A stretch of 64,000 nucleotides of DNA from Tetrahymena thermophila SB210 (Eukaryota; Ciliophora; Oligohymenophorea; Hymenostomatida; Tetrahymenidae): positions 161,309-225,308 of the forward strand of contig NW_002476143.1 in assembly GCF_000189635.1 (NCBI RefSeq), written 5' to 3'. Position 1 is the first letter of the stretch; each line of letters opens with the position of its first letter. This document shows, piece after piece, positions 1 to 12,327 of this stretch. The notes beneath the pieces were generated by a model. That model saw only the letters and a program-made list of their open reading frames with translations. It was not told the DNA's origin and did not search any database. The position numbers and the translations under genes are program-made.

Positions 1-2251
1 GATATCCTAAGTAACCGATATCTTATTCAATTTCTTATACATCCATATTTTCCAAATCTTCTTTATCAAATTCTTCATCACCTTCTTGATAATTATCTTC
101 ATTTACATCTTCTTATATATCGTCGCCTTCTTAGTCAATATCTTCATCTTCTTCATTTACTTGTTCATCTTATAAGCTATTCTCTTCACCTAAATCTTCA
201 TCATTTTCCTCTTCAAGATCATCATCTACTTCCTGATCCTCTTCATCTTAATTTCCATAATCGTCTAAGTCCTCTCTATCCAAATTAAGAGAATATCTAA
301 TTTAAATGACAGTTTTATTCTAACTGAGTTTATTAGCAAATAATTTTATGTTGTTTTAAGTTATTTAATGGTCTTAATCTACCTTTATTTCAAGGAATTA
401 TAGTTTTTTGCACATACTCAAAGCATTTCCTATATTCCCAAAATCATTATTTTTCAAATTATGTTTATAAATATCTAAATCAATATGAGTTAAACTATTT
501 ATATGATTAAAACTTTCACCAAAATTTTTTAGAGAATTTTCAGATAATTTATTTTCTTCTCCTAAACCAAGTGAAAACTTATTTAAATTTTTTAAATGTT
601 AAAGCTATTGACCTAAATAACTCATTCCTTATTCACCTATTTAATTTCTACTACCAATCTATAATCCTAATAATTTTAAATTGACTAAACTTTTCATATT
701 GATTGAGAATTATTAAAACCCTTCTTATTTCAAATTATTATAACCTTTTATGTTAAAATTTAGCTCTTATAATTGATTCAGATATTTAAAGCACTGAGAT
801 AATCCTATTATTCCCTCTTTACCTACTTTTGAATAAACACCAATTTCAATGTTCAAAGTTTTTAAATCTTTTAAATGACATAGTGACTCTCCAATAAAGA
901 CACATCCTTAACTACCTATTTAGTTATCATGATCTATCAACAGAGATAGACTCTCCATGTTTTTTGAATATTTTATTCCATTTGCTATTGCTTGAATACC
1001 TTTAGGACCTATTTGATTTACAGAACTGATATTCAAATTAAGAAATTTCAAATTAGAAAGATGAGATAATCCTTAGCCAATTGATTTAGCACCTCCTTGC
1101 TAAATATCATTACAATCATGGATCCATACATATAAATTATTTAAATTTTTCATTTGTGAAATTGATTTTCCAAGCTGTATTGCTCCTTCTTTTTCAATAG
1201 AATCATCTTCACCAATATCAAATTCAAAGCTTTCTAGATTTTTAAGATAAGATAATGATTTAATTAACAAAGTAGAACCTTTTTATCCTAATTAATTATC
1301 TCCTAGAATATTTAATTTAAAATCTTTTAAATTTTTTAAAGTCTTTAAACCTTCTGCAATACCCTAAGCGCCTTTGAATTAAATTTCATTTCCACCATAA
1401 ATAATTAGTTCAAGATAATCTAAACTTTTCAATTTTGTAAGCGCATTTCCTAGGCTAATTGCTCCCTACTAGCCAATATTATTATTATAACCTATTAAGA
1501 GTTCCAAACGATTCAAATTGGTTAGACTTGAAATTCCTTTTGCTAAAGCTTTTGCACCTTGAGATTCTATAAAGTTATCCATTTCTATATTTAGTTTTAA
1601 ATAGCTCAAATTAGATAAATTCTCTAAGCTTTTTCCAAGCTAAATAGATCCACTTTCTATTAAATTATACTCTCTAATAGAAATAGTCAATTATTGTAAA
1701 TTAATAAGATGAGCAATTCCATCAGCTAATTTTTCACAACCTTCTTTTCCTATTGAATCCTAACCAATTTATAAATTTAAATTATTGAGTTTCTTCAAAT
1801 ATCTTAAGCAATCTCCAATAGCAGAAGCTCCATTTTAAGATAGGTTATTTTATCCTTCGAAATTTATAATAAGGCTCTCTAAATTTACTAAATTTTAAAT
1901 AGCGTTAGATAAATATGAAGATCTTTATTCTTAAAAGGGGCTTTATCTAGCTACATTTACTTCTAATTTGACCAAATTTTTCAGTTGTTAGAGATATTAA
2001 AAAAAATATTGTAAAATGTTTTCATTAAAGCAACTCTCTTCTTATATAATGATGGTTAATTCGAGTAAATGATTTAAATTTGTAAGTTACAATCCTAACT
2101 AATTTATACCTTCCTAATCATTTGTATTTAATACTAATTTTAGTTTTCTAATTTTACTATGTAAGGAAAGCTTAGTTTCAATAAACTCTGCTCCATATGT
2201 GCTTGATAGATACAAATAGTAGCTCTCTTAATTTTAGATTTCCTGATTCAT
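1..2251 (-). CDS. Leucine-rich-repeat protein (RNI type) with acidic C-terminal tail, partial
   Basis: Read with TAA/TAG as Gln, one exon runs without TGA from an ATG at 2251 to the left edge of the window (750 codons), so the C-terminus is missing. After about 55 N-terminal residues (MNQEIQNQESYY...) come roughly 14 repeats of about 34 residues with the pattern LxxLxxLxLxIxxxNxIGxxGAxxIGxxLxxL, typical of ribonuclease-inhibitor-like LRRs. From about residue 655 the chain becomes almost purely Asp/Glu with scattered Gln and Asn. LRR arrays of this kind are protein-binding solenoids, and the acidic tail suggests a basic partner or calcium, but the target is unknown. No kinase, F-box or membrane segment is seen. 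Ciliate genomes contain many such LRR genes. The fold assignment is firm; the function is unassigned. Confidence 0.85.
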
Positions 2252-2612
2252 TTGATTTATCTTTGTTATGAAACTTAAATTTATTTATTTAATTTATTGT
2301 TCACACAATTTAGAAATCCAATTAATTAAAGAAAAGATATTTAAATTGAAATATCATTTGATGAAAATTTATGGTTTTTATATTATTTCTAATTGATTAC
2401 TGAATTATTTACTTACTTACTTTTAAGAAAATAATTAAAAAATTTTAACTTAATAAAAATAATTTATTTTTATGATTTAATTTAAACACCTTGCTTAGTA
2501 TTATTTATTTATAAAAAAAAAAGTTTATATAAAAATTTAGAAAATTTATTTTTTTAAAAGATTTCCATATTGATCATAAAAAATTTTTTTTTGTTTTTAG
2601 AAAAAGTTTATT
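2252..2612. other. Intergenic, divergent promoter region
   Basis: AT-rich spacer between the minus-strand LRR gene and the plus-strand small ORF. It contains poly-A and poly-T runs and nothing recognisable. Confidence 0.5.
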
Positions 2613-3122
2613 ATGGATTAAAAGCCAAAAATAATTTATAATTCAATTATTCTAGTAAGGTTTTTAATAAATTATTTCTTCTCTTCAATGTACTAGGATA
2701 TTGATCAAGAATTTTAAAATAGTATGAGATAAGAGATTAAATTATTAAAACGATTCAACTAAATATACCTAAACTATTTAGAATTTCAGGTAAATTAATT
2801 CATTTCTTAGAGTAAAGGAGGTTTATCATAAACTGTCAAAGAAAATAACTATTTAAACAAACTATTCATCTATTTTATATTTAATGCTGTTATAACATTT
2901 AAGTGTATAAAAACATATCAAATTTTTTATCACAATTATTTAATTTATTTTATACAAATTTCAATAAACTATTAGGTATTTTTAATTTTCTTAAATTGTT
3001 TTAATTATTAATCACAGAGGTTTTATTCTTTAATTTAAATAATTATAAAATTTTAATATTATTTATTAATATTTTAATTGAGTTGTATAATATCTTAAAA
3101 TATATATTTATTTAGAATTTGA
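2613..3122 (+). CDS. Possible small gene, unknown product
   Basis: The ORF opens at ATG 2613 and stays free of TGA to 3120-3122. A consensus-like GTAAGG...TACTAG segment of 42 nt directly after the 14th codon looks like an intron. Removing it joins MDQKPKIIYNSIIL to DIDQEFQNSMRQEIKLLKRF, which has a normal charged composition. The second half of the frame is rich in Ile, Tyr, Phe and Leu and resembles translated AT-rich spacer, so the true 3' end may lie earlier, near 2870. It ends about 130 bp before the next gene on the same strand. No family was recognised. It could be a genuine small helical protein or a 5' exon of something longer. Confidence 0.35.
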
Positions 3123-3251
3123 AAAATCAAATAAGTTATTTCATTTTTAGTTTTTTTATATTAGAGTTAGGTATTAGTAGCTAGGTATCTATCTATTTTA
3201 AGTTTTTTACCAGTTAATTATTTTAATTAATTCATATTCTAAAGCAAACAA

Positions 3252-4964
3252 ATGAGTAAAGTGAAAAGCGATATTTCAAAAAACGAAGCTGTTTAGTAAA
3301 GGGAAATATTAAAAGAATTATATTAAAAAGATCTTATAAATAAATATTCAAAAACTAATGGATATGATAGAGTTTATCTTATTGAGTAAGTAACTGATTT
3401 CTTTGCAAAATATAAAGTTAACAAAGAGAATATGGAGCGCTTAGAAAAAAAAATGCTAAAATAATTTGATTAGAATTACATGAAACACTTTTAGATGAAG
3501 CAAGCAAATATCATTAAAGAGAAATCAATCAAAAAGAAATCAAAAATAATTTCAACAGCAAGTAAAAAAGTTTCATAAAGTAAGTAAGAGGATAAGCCTT
3601 AGAGTTAGGAGTAGTCTAAATAAGTATCGTAAAATTTAGATGAAGCAACAAAAAAAAGTGAAGTGTAAAAGACTGAAATTTAGAGTTTAGGATCAGTATC
3701 ATTGGCAAATTCGAAACCTTGTGATCTAAAAAAATTATGGGAGAGAGAAAATGCAAAATTAAAGGAAAAAAAATTAAAAGAGCAAGAAGAAAGAAGGAAA
3801 GAGCTAGAAGGACAAAAGAATACAAGAAAATAGTAGGAAGAATAAGAAAAAAAGGATGACATTAAATACATGTAGTAAGTCAGAAAAGAAAATAGAAAAT
3901 TAGAAAGGTAAGATAGGGAAAAAGCTAAACAACAATAATTATTAATGGACAAAGAAGTTGAAAGAATAGCTTAGCAGGTATTTATTGTTTTTTGTTTGTT
4001 TGTTTGTTTGTTTGAAAAATATCTATTTTTTAATAAAGTTTGATATGTAGAATATAGGAAAAAGTTACTTTTTTACTTTATAAATAAATATAGAAGGAAG
4101 AAAAAAAGAGATTGTTGCAGGAAGAAAAAGACTATGATTTGAAAAAACATAACGAAATGATGGATATTTTAAAAAAATAAAATAAGGAGGAGGAGAAAAA
4201 AGAAGAAATAAGAGCAAGAGAAGCTAGAAAGCTGTTAAGAAATCAAATAAGAGATATGAAAAAGTTTAACAGAAGATAATAAGAAGAAGTAATTTTATTA
4301 TAGAGTTTTATTAATAAGTATTAATATATGGTTATTTATTGTGAAGAGAGAAATTGAAAAATAAGAAGAACAGGAGAGAATGAGAGTCTATGCTGAATTA
4401 GAAGAAAAAAGGTTTATATAAAGAGAAAAAGAAGTTAAAACTAGAGAGGAAAGAGTTTAGCAGGTTATGAATGCTTATCATGAAAGGACTGGAAAGGATT
4501 TAGACGAGTTGGCTAAGTAAGATGAAAATAAAATGTTCTAAGAAATGCTTTACTAAGATAAAAAGGATAATGAAGTCCAAGAAAATAGAAAAATGATAAT
4601 CAAAGAGAATAAAATGATGATTAAAAATACACTAATGTAGCAAATGGATGAGAAAAAATAAAGAGAACAAAAGGAGAAATTAAGTGAAATTAGGAAAGAT
4701 AATTATTTTAATGATTTAAATCAAAAGGAAATTAAAAAGCAGCAAGAAGATGCAATAAAATTTAAAGAAAATTAAAAAACTTATAATTAGCTATTATAGA
4801 CATAAATATAGGAAAAAAATGCTCCTTTGTTAAAAAAAATGAATAATAGAGAACTGCTATTAAATAAAAATATACTCAAGTAAATACAATAATAAACTTC
4901 ATTGCCTAACTCTCCTGTAACTAATTTTCCATTTATAAAAAAAATTGTGATTAAGGATTTTTGA
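3252..4964 (+). CDS. Coiled-coil protein, TPH (trichohyalin-plectin homology)-like, probably ciliary
   Basis: Three exons, with introns at 3978-4093 and 4289-4346, give a 512-residue protein starting MSKVKSDISKNEA and ending ...KKIVIKDF before TGA. Intron 1 contains an in-frame TGA, so splicing is required. From about residue 170 to 480 the chain is one long charged helix rich in Lys, Glu and Gln (for example LWERENAKLKEKKLKEQEER, EERVQQVMNAYHERTG). This composition and pattern resemble the TPH domain of axonemal proteins such as MNS1, CFAP45 and CFAP53. Those proteins lie inside or along ciliary microtubule doublets, so a ciliary role in this ciliate is a reasonable inference. The N-terminal 100 residues look like a small helical domain. 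The paralogue cannot be named from sequence alone. The 3' end is echoed in the downstream spacer. Confidence 0.75.
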
Positions 4965-5107
4965 ACATAATTAAATAATGATAATGAACTGATTTTTACA
5001 AAACTAAAATAAATAAAGATATAATTATTGAAATAATAAATATTAACTTTTAAGAACTTATTTGCAAAGAAATTATTTTAGATAAATGCTCTTAAATAAA
5101 AATATAC

Positions 5108-5163
<56 letters not shown>

Positions 5164-5590
5164 AGTAATTAACTTCATTACCTAACTCTCATTTAACTAC
5201 TAACTAATTTTGCTTTTATAAAGTGATTAAACAAAGATTTTTGAATTGAATTAACTTCATTTCCTAACTCTAATGTAATATATATATTTTGCTTTTATAA
5301 AAAAAAATTGTGATTTAATATTTTTGTTTTAACCTTTAAAATACTAAGTTTATTAAATATTTGTTTATTAAATGTTAATTTAAAGAGATACTCTAATATT
5401 ATAATGATCAATTTTAAGATAAAAATTGAAAAGAATGAGTTTTAGAAACTGCTATTAAATAAAATATTTTCATATAAATAAATCAATAAACATAATTACC
5501 TAATTCTCTGTAATTAATATTCCTAAATGTTGATAAAGATTTTTAAGATTATAATAAATTAATTTATATAAAACTAGCTTAAACATTTAT
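4852..5590 (+). repeat. Degenerate tandem copies of the preceding gene's 3' end
   Basis: The terminal coding segment (about 4852-4964: ctgctattaaataaaaatat..., ...aacttcattgcctaactctc..., ...ttgtgattaaggatttttga) recurs in diverged form at about 5086-5245, in shortened form at about 5246-5325, and again at about 5445-5590. Shared blocks keep the same order. The copies carry indels and no long open frame, so they look like decayed duplications rather than exons. Confidence 0.7.
5104..5164. repeat. (TAAA)n microsatellite
   Basis: About 15 uninterrupted AAAT/TAAA units lie inside the second degenerate copy of the upstream gene's 3' end. Confidence 0.95.
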
Positions 5591-5946
5591 TTATCAAATT
5601 AAAAATGTTAAGATATACTCTCATTCATTCATTTTCAAATTAATAAACAAAATCGAACTAGAATATTGCAAAAAGATCACTTTTAAACTACCTACTTGCA
5701 AGGAAAGAATCTATGGTGTATATTTTGTGCTTATTCAATTTTAATAATTTTATTGTATGTATATATGTATCTTAATTATTTTACTATGATAAATTTTCTA
5801 AGAAATCAATATTTTAAAAGATAATTTAAATCTAAAAACAGTAACTTCAACCTCACAGATTTCTATATCTCTAATTTATTTAAAAACAGACAATATATCA
5901 TTAAAAATAATATACTTAATTATTAGTAGGAGAATAAAGATTAGCA

Positions 5947-8900
5947 ATGAGTTTAAATCAACTTGAAAAAACTACAACAAAAGAAGAAATAATAGAATAA
6001 ATTTAGGGCTATAAAGTAGTGCTTCAAACCCCTTATGGTAAATTGCAATCATTACCTGCAGATTTGTACTCCAACGGAAGAAATATCAAAGTTATCGAGC
6101 AAAATATAGATAAATTTGTGAGGCCATTTTAATCTTCTTCATACTACGATTAGCAAATAAGAAATTAAATAGTTAACTCCTGTTAATAAGCAATATTTAA
6201 AAATTTAAATTGCTCATCTTAAGTACACACTTGTTTGGCTTTTTAAGCTCAAAAAAATATGGATTCTTTTGTTTATATTTCAAATTTATTCCTAAACCTA
6301 GTTAATACAGAGAGTTAAGATGTAAAAATCAATGTTTACATTTAAAATTACCAAAGTTACAAAAACGTATTTCCATGGTTGATGATAGCAGAGAGAATGA
6401 GATTAGTAACCATAGAAACAGATACTTATGGGAATATACAATAAAACAGTATAGTAAATACAGTAGTAAACCACATAAAAGAAACAAAGTATCATATCAT
6501 TTAAGTGAAATCTACTTCTTCTAAAACTAACGAGCCTTTAAAAATAGAAGATATTATTAACCAAGTAGAAGCCTTAAGAAAAGAATATCCAGAATGCTAA
6601 TTTTATACTATTTTGGATGCTTCTTAGATTGTATTTTAAAAATAATAAGAAAATGCATTCAGTTACTTTGATTTTATTTCTATCTCCTCTTCTGAAATTT
6701 TAGGTGGCTAAATGGCAGCCAATTTACTAATTGCAAGAAAGGATATTTTAACAAAATTTGCTTAGGTTGATTTACAAAAGAATTTATTTTAAGCAGATAG
6801 CGAGCAGCTTCTAAGAATATGTTAAGCCTTAGAATATTGTAATCTTAACAATATTCAAAGTATGATTGATTCATCTGAAAATAGTAAATTCTTTTATGAT
6901 GAAATGTAGAAAGTAAATTAAGCACTCTAAGCATAAAGTGTACTAATGAAAATTGATTTAGGAAATATCTAATCTGCCAATACAAAAGGGAAGTACTCTA
7001 TTTTGATGTACATAGAAGGAGGAGAGTCCTTTGTTGATGACAAGGAACATGAAGGAAATGGTAGGCCTATTCTTTAATCTCGATTTTTAGCATAATTTTT
7101 AAATGATTTTTTTGGAATTTAAGTAAAATGTAACAATTAAGTTAAAACCCCAAGCGGATTTTATTTTTCTGACATTCCATAAAATTTATGTGAAACGCTT
7201 GGAATGGATTAACAAAATGAATTTAAGCAGATTAATAGCAGCACTATTGAGCTTGACATCCATTTTTTGTTAACCAAAGATGAAATATAATATATTACAT
7301 AGGCTTTAAAGTTGATCGCATAAAATGCACTTAAAATTATCAAATACTATTAAAATACCACCTAATAGCTTAAACTCTATGTCCCACCAGAATATGATTT
7401 TTCTCTAGTAGCAAGTCTTTCCTTTTAAGGAAATGTTAACAATTTTAAACCAATAAAAGAAAAGTATGAAGAATAAATTTAAGCTGTTACTAAATTGATG
7501 AAGAACCCTGATAATTTCTACTCTCTTTAAGAAGGATGGTCAGAAGAAAAAACTGTCATTTTCCCAATTAATAGCTATGATGAATACATACCCAAAAAAC
7601 CTAAATTACAACTTTCAAGGCAAGCTATTCAATCAAAAATAGAAACTGAAGTTGCTGAAGAAAATTAAAAAAGTAAAAATGTTTTTTTAATTTTGTATTT
7701 TATTTTTTTAATCTAATTTATGAAAATGTTTTGGAAAAGATTTTTTCTGTTAAAAATTTGTATTAAAATTTAAAAAAATTATTTTGATAGGAAATTCATT
7801 AATTAATGAAGAATCAGTGAAATCTTTTAAGCAGAAAATTCTTTAAATATAAAAGGATGAAGAAGTATTTATTACAGATATTTTATAATTTATTTATTTA
7901 ATAAAAAATTATATTTTTAAAGAAAAAGGTAGAGACTGTTATTCAAAAGATTTAAGAAGATCCTAAAAAGGATGAATAGATCTAAGAGCTGAAATAAAAA
8001 TTAAAAGAACTAGAAATATAAAGTAGAGCTAAAGCAGAAGACTAGAAAAAAATTAGACAGGAAATAAAATAAGAAGTTGAGAAAGAGTTGAGACATAAAC
8101 TTTAGATTGAAAAAGACTACTAGTTTCATAATACTTTAGTATAAAAGGAAAAGAGAATAAAGAACTTGAATAAGATTTTTTAGTTTTATTCTAATTTGGT
8201 TGATTATCTAGAGCAAAAAAAGGAACCAGAATAAATCATTAATGTAAAATAGAGAAAGAATAAACGAGAATAGGTTATTGTAGAAAAACCAAAGTCTCTC
8301 ACTCTCAATAGATTTTTAAAGTTTTGTAATGACTTTGAATTAATCAATTAAGAGCTAGATATTAAAACACTTTACCAGCTATTTAACAAAGTGGGTTCAA
8401 CTTTAGGTGAAATATTATTTGAAGAGTTTTAAGTCCTATTAGAAAAAATGGCTCAAGTGTTTTATGAAAAAAGTGATAAGCTCTTTAATTAATTTGATAG
8501 AATTGAGTAATTCTATCGTCATATAGGATTAGATGATTTTAAGCTATTTAAAAATAAGATGAAATAAGAAGGATTAGCTCAGTTTTCATTTATTTTTCAT
8601 GACAAATACAAAATATACAATTAAGGGCATGTAATTCCAAACAATCCTGAGTTTTTAATGTTCAATCCTCGCTTTATTGAAAATGATTAAAGTCCAATAC
8701 ATAAAGGTTTAAACAAGAAATAATCTAATGACAAAGATGAATTGGATTGGAATACTTAATCAGTATAGATAAACCCTAAAACTATCCTAAATGACAAATT
8801 TATATCTTAAGATGAATTATTTACAGAAATAGCTCTTTAATCAAACGCAACTTTATCTACAAAGCAACCATATCAATCTAATCTTTCATCAGCTAGAATG

Positions 8901-9467
8901 TAAAACTCAAATTAGAATCAAATATATTCATAAATTTTAGGAAAAAACAACTAGCAAAGCGCCTAAAATTTAATATAAATACCAAACTATTATAAATATT
9001 CTCCATAATCACCAGAATCTTCCAAGTTATCAAAACAAAGCGACCATTCTAAGGTAATGAGCAATAAAAGCGATATTTTCTCAAATTAGTACTCTAGCCC
9101 ATAATACAACTCTTTGCAATAAAAACAAGAATAACCTGATATTAATTATTTTTCTGACAATAACTATTAAGCAGATCAAAGAAAGTAAAAATTACTTTTA
9201 AGGGCAAAGTAAATCTATGAGTAAGAGAGAGATAAAGAATCCTATCGTTTGAAGTCTCTTTAATCTGAATCTCCTAATGTTTATAGTAACATAAAGCAGA
9301 GTCCTTATAAACTATAAGATTAGTACAATTAATATTAAGTTAAATAAGGCAATAAGTAAGAATATATAAGCTAATCATAAATGCTTCCAACTAACAATCA
9401 TTACAACCATCAACAAGGCTTATATCAAAATTACAAAAACCAATATAAAGGTTAACAAAAAAGGTGA
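5947..9467 (+). CDS. Class V aminotransferase-fold protein lacking the PLP lysine, with coiled-coil and Gln-rich tail
   Basis: Three exons (5947-7672, 7791-7864, 7923-9467) give 1114 residues. Residues 1-510 follow the class V aminotransferase / cysteine-desulfurase-like family block by block. The N-terminal TPYGKLQSLPADLYSNGR matches the usual TxYGxxxYxDxxASGR. D224 in YTILDASQ sits at the position of the PLP-pyridine aspartate. FDFISISSSEILGGQ aligns with the family FxFxSxHKxxGGPG site, and QFLNDFFGIQV and a late HFLLTKDEIQYITQALKLIA segment also match. The HK pair that carries the cofactor Schiff base is replaced by S-E (E250), the N-H-T region is SSS, and the CAGPYG loop is absent. It is therefore probably a non-catalytic relative. 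Residues 600-700 form a coiled coil, followed by a helical domain (RFLKFCNDF...) and a Ser/Gln-rich disordered tail. Its role is unknown. Confidence 0.75.
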
Positions 9468-10413
9468 TTTTAGGTTAAATCAATAACATATATTAAAATA
9501 TATTAAATAAATTTAAATAGATTTTTACTCTTAAATATATTTTTAAAATTTTATTTTTATTTATGATGTTAAATTTTAATTGTATTAATTTATTTCAATT
9601 AAATAATTTAATATTAAAAGATAATTTAGTATTTTTGATTCATTTTTAATTATTCAAAATACTCCTATTAAAAATTAAATCACTTTAATCTTAATCGAAT
9701 TATTTTGAGAGAAAACAATCTATTATTTTATATATCTATTTTTAATTTTAAATTATAATTTTTTAGAATATTAAAATTACTTTATTCATAATCAATTTAG
9801 TTTGATAGAAAAATTTATATTTGCAGCTAAAATTAATAAAAAATTATTTTGCTATTACAATTTAAAATTATTTTAATCTTATTTTATTCGTTTAATCTCT
9901 CTATGTTTATTTATTATATTAATTTTATAGAAAAATAAAATTAATCTTATCTATCAATTCATTTATTTTTTTTGAGAAAAATTAATTACTTTTTGATTTA
10001 TTTTTAATTATTAAATAGTCTTCTATTAAAAATAAAATCACTTTAATTTTAATAAGCTTATTTTGAGAGAAAATAATTTATTTTTTATTTATTTTTAATT
10101 AAATTTTTTCGAATATTAAAATAAATTTATTCCTAATCAATTTATTTTGATAGAAACATTTCTATTTTTATCTATTATTATAGATAAATTATATTGCTAT
10201 TAGAATTTAAAATTTATTTAATCTTAATCCATTTATTTTGATCGAAAATTCTCTAATATTTATTTATTGTTTATTATTATTATTTTATAGAAGAAATATA
10301 AAATTTATCTTATGAATTTATCTATTTTTATTTTGAGAAAAATTAATTACTTTTTTATCTATTTTTAATTATAAATAATACTTTTATAAAATATTAAATT
10401 AATTTAGTTTTAT
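9468..10413. other. Gene-free spacer, mostly tandem repeat
   Basis: Spacer between two converging genes. Apart from the 358-bp repeat recorded separately, it holds only AT-rich sequence. Confidence 0.6.
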
Positions 10414-10420
10414 TCATTTG
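9637..10420. repeat. Tandem repeat, unit about 358 bp, about 2.2 copies
   Basis: Two long diverged units begin at about 9637 (gattcatttttaattattca) and 9995 (gatttatttttaattattaa), and a third begins at about 10353. Internal landmarks recur in the same order in both full units: tattaaaaataaaatcacttt, ttattttgagagaaaa, aatcaatttattttgatag, and a ttttatag plus poly-A block. The last partial unit runs into the 3' end of the SPRTN gene. It has no coding potential. Confidence 0.8.
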
Positions 10421-12327
10421 TTTTATAAATTAACCTGTTGCTATAATTAAGGCTTGTAAATAGCATCTTTAAATACTTTAGAGATGGGATTTTATGTTTT
10501 CAAGTTTATATTTTTTAGTTCTTTAAAATATATTTTTAAATTTCCATAATCAAATAAAATTTGGTAATTCTCATCGAATTTATTTAGCTAAAAATTTGGG
10601 TAGTTTTCTATCTTAAAATCTTATCCATCTTTTTCTTATATTACATTTTTAAGAGAATAAACTTTTTCATCTAAATTGTATATTTTTTACAACAAATCAG
10701 ATATATCAATCAGAAAATAGCTAGTATTAATTAAATAAATAAAATATATATCTTTGCTAAAAGATTTGTCTCTTGAAAAAGCAACTTGTATTTTAACCTG
10801 ACTAAGAAATTAATCATTTTCTATAATTTAATCACTTAATTGTTTTTCTAGGCTGTCCTCTAAACTATTATTTTAGCATAACTAACTAGATTATTACTAT
10901 TGCTGTAAATCATCATTTTTCATTTATACATTATTTGCATTAAACTTATATGATATTTATTATTGAGAGTTCTATTTATTAATCAGTTACTATAAAAATC
11001 CCATACTTTCTTCAGACTCGAGAGAGGAATCAGATGAATCTTAATTTTTTTAAATTTGAATGTTTTAACTATTATTTTTTTATTATATTTCATTTTATTT
11101 AACAAAATAGTTTTTATATTGAAATTATTTTGGATTATTTTGTTATCCTTATAAAATATTTTCTTCTTATTATTAAAACTTTTAATTATTTTATTATAAT
11201 GATGTCAAATTTTACAATAAATTGTTTTTACTATTGTCATTGTTTGAGTTAAATTCATATATGTTAGAAATACTATTTTAAGTCCTACCTTTTTTATGAA
11301 AAGCAAACTATTCAAGAGAAAACTCATCATTAGATGAATTCTATTTTTATATTGTTTTAAATTACGGGTTACTTTTTATTTATTATTAAGAATTTTAATT
11401 GAATATAATTTGATTAGAGCTTGGAAGGTTATTTCCTAATTCGTAATTTCCACTTATACTATCCTAAAATTAAGGTTTTTTATACTGCTCAACTAAATTA
11501 GAATTTTTTTATGTAAATTCTTTGTTTGTTGAGCCTTCATTCGCTTTTTCAGTGTCAGATATCAAGTATCTACTTATTAAGGATTATAAATTATCTACTT
11601 TAGCTTCGTTTTTCTTTTACTTTCTTTTATTTTGAACACTCTTTGTATTTGATTCCTCGCTTTTATCCTTTTTTGTCTTTTTTACTGCTTGTTTAGAAGG
11701 ATCAGGTTTTCCATCATCTCCAAATTCTGGACCATCTATTTTAATAAATTACCCTCCACAATTTTTTTAATGGCTTTCAAACCAAAAGTCGCTTTTTTGA
11801 GGTGGTCTGTTCATTTATCTCTTGCAAATTCCAAAATAAGGAGGTGAATTTTAGCAAGGTCCGTTGCATTTCCAAACATGGACTCTAAAAGACTCTACTT
11901 CATCTATAAAACTATGATATACTGTTATATTTAATCCAGTAACTGAATTGATAAAGTTCATTAAACTCTTAAATTCTTCACCATGTCCTCCTTCAGTTAA
12001 GCATGCCTTAGGATTTGTCAAAAATAAAAATGCATGAATCATTTCATGCAATAAAGTTTCTTTAAGCTCATTTGAATTTCTATATTACAATAAAGATTCA
12101 CTCAAAGTTATTGTGCAACTATTGTATGAAGAGTGTTTGCAAGTACCAGCACATGAGGTCATTCTTTTGCTCCACTTAATTTCACAAGCTTCTAATCTAT
12201 TCTAAAAAAAGTAAGCATCATAAAATAAAAATAATTCATATGAATCAGGAACAACAGTTTCAGGTCTATTACAAAAGAAATAGTAATTCTGGTCAAATTA
12301 TTCTACATTTACGCTTTTTTTGCTCAT
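10414..12327 (-). CDS. SPRTN: SprT-family metalloprotease, Spartan-like
   Basis: A single exon of 637 residues. Residues 20-200 closely match Spartan. The zinc-protease motif HEMIH is at 94-98, and a third ligand lies in the EGGHG segment near residue 115. The conserved segments NITVYHSF, WKCNGPCQ, PPYFGICKRQMNRPP and SHQKNCGGQFIKI follow. Spartan cleaves proteins covalently trapped on DNA during replication. After residue 205 the chain is Lys-, Ser-, Asn- and Gln-rich. QSLISRYL at 248-255 fits a loose PCNA-binding PIP box (QxxIxxYL) and lies in the same relative place as the PIP box of animal Spartan. No p97-binding SHP box or UBZ zinc finger was seen, although the terminal 130 residues are partly ordered. 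The start is the first ATG of the frame, just upstream of the conserved domain. Confidence 0.93.

Noticed and set aside
4852-5590. Downstream copies as extra exons of the coiled-coil gene
   Set aside because: They are interrupted by frameshifts and a microsatellite, and the gene already has a good TGA stop at 4962-4964.
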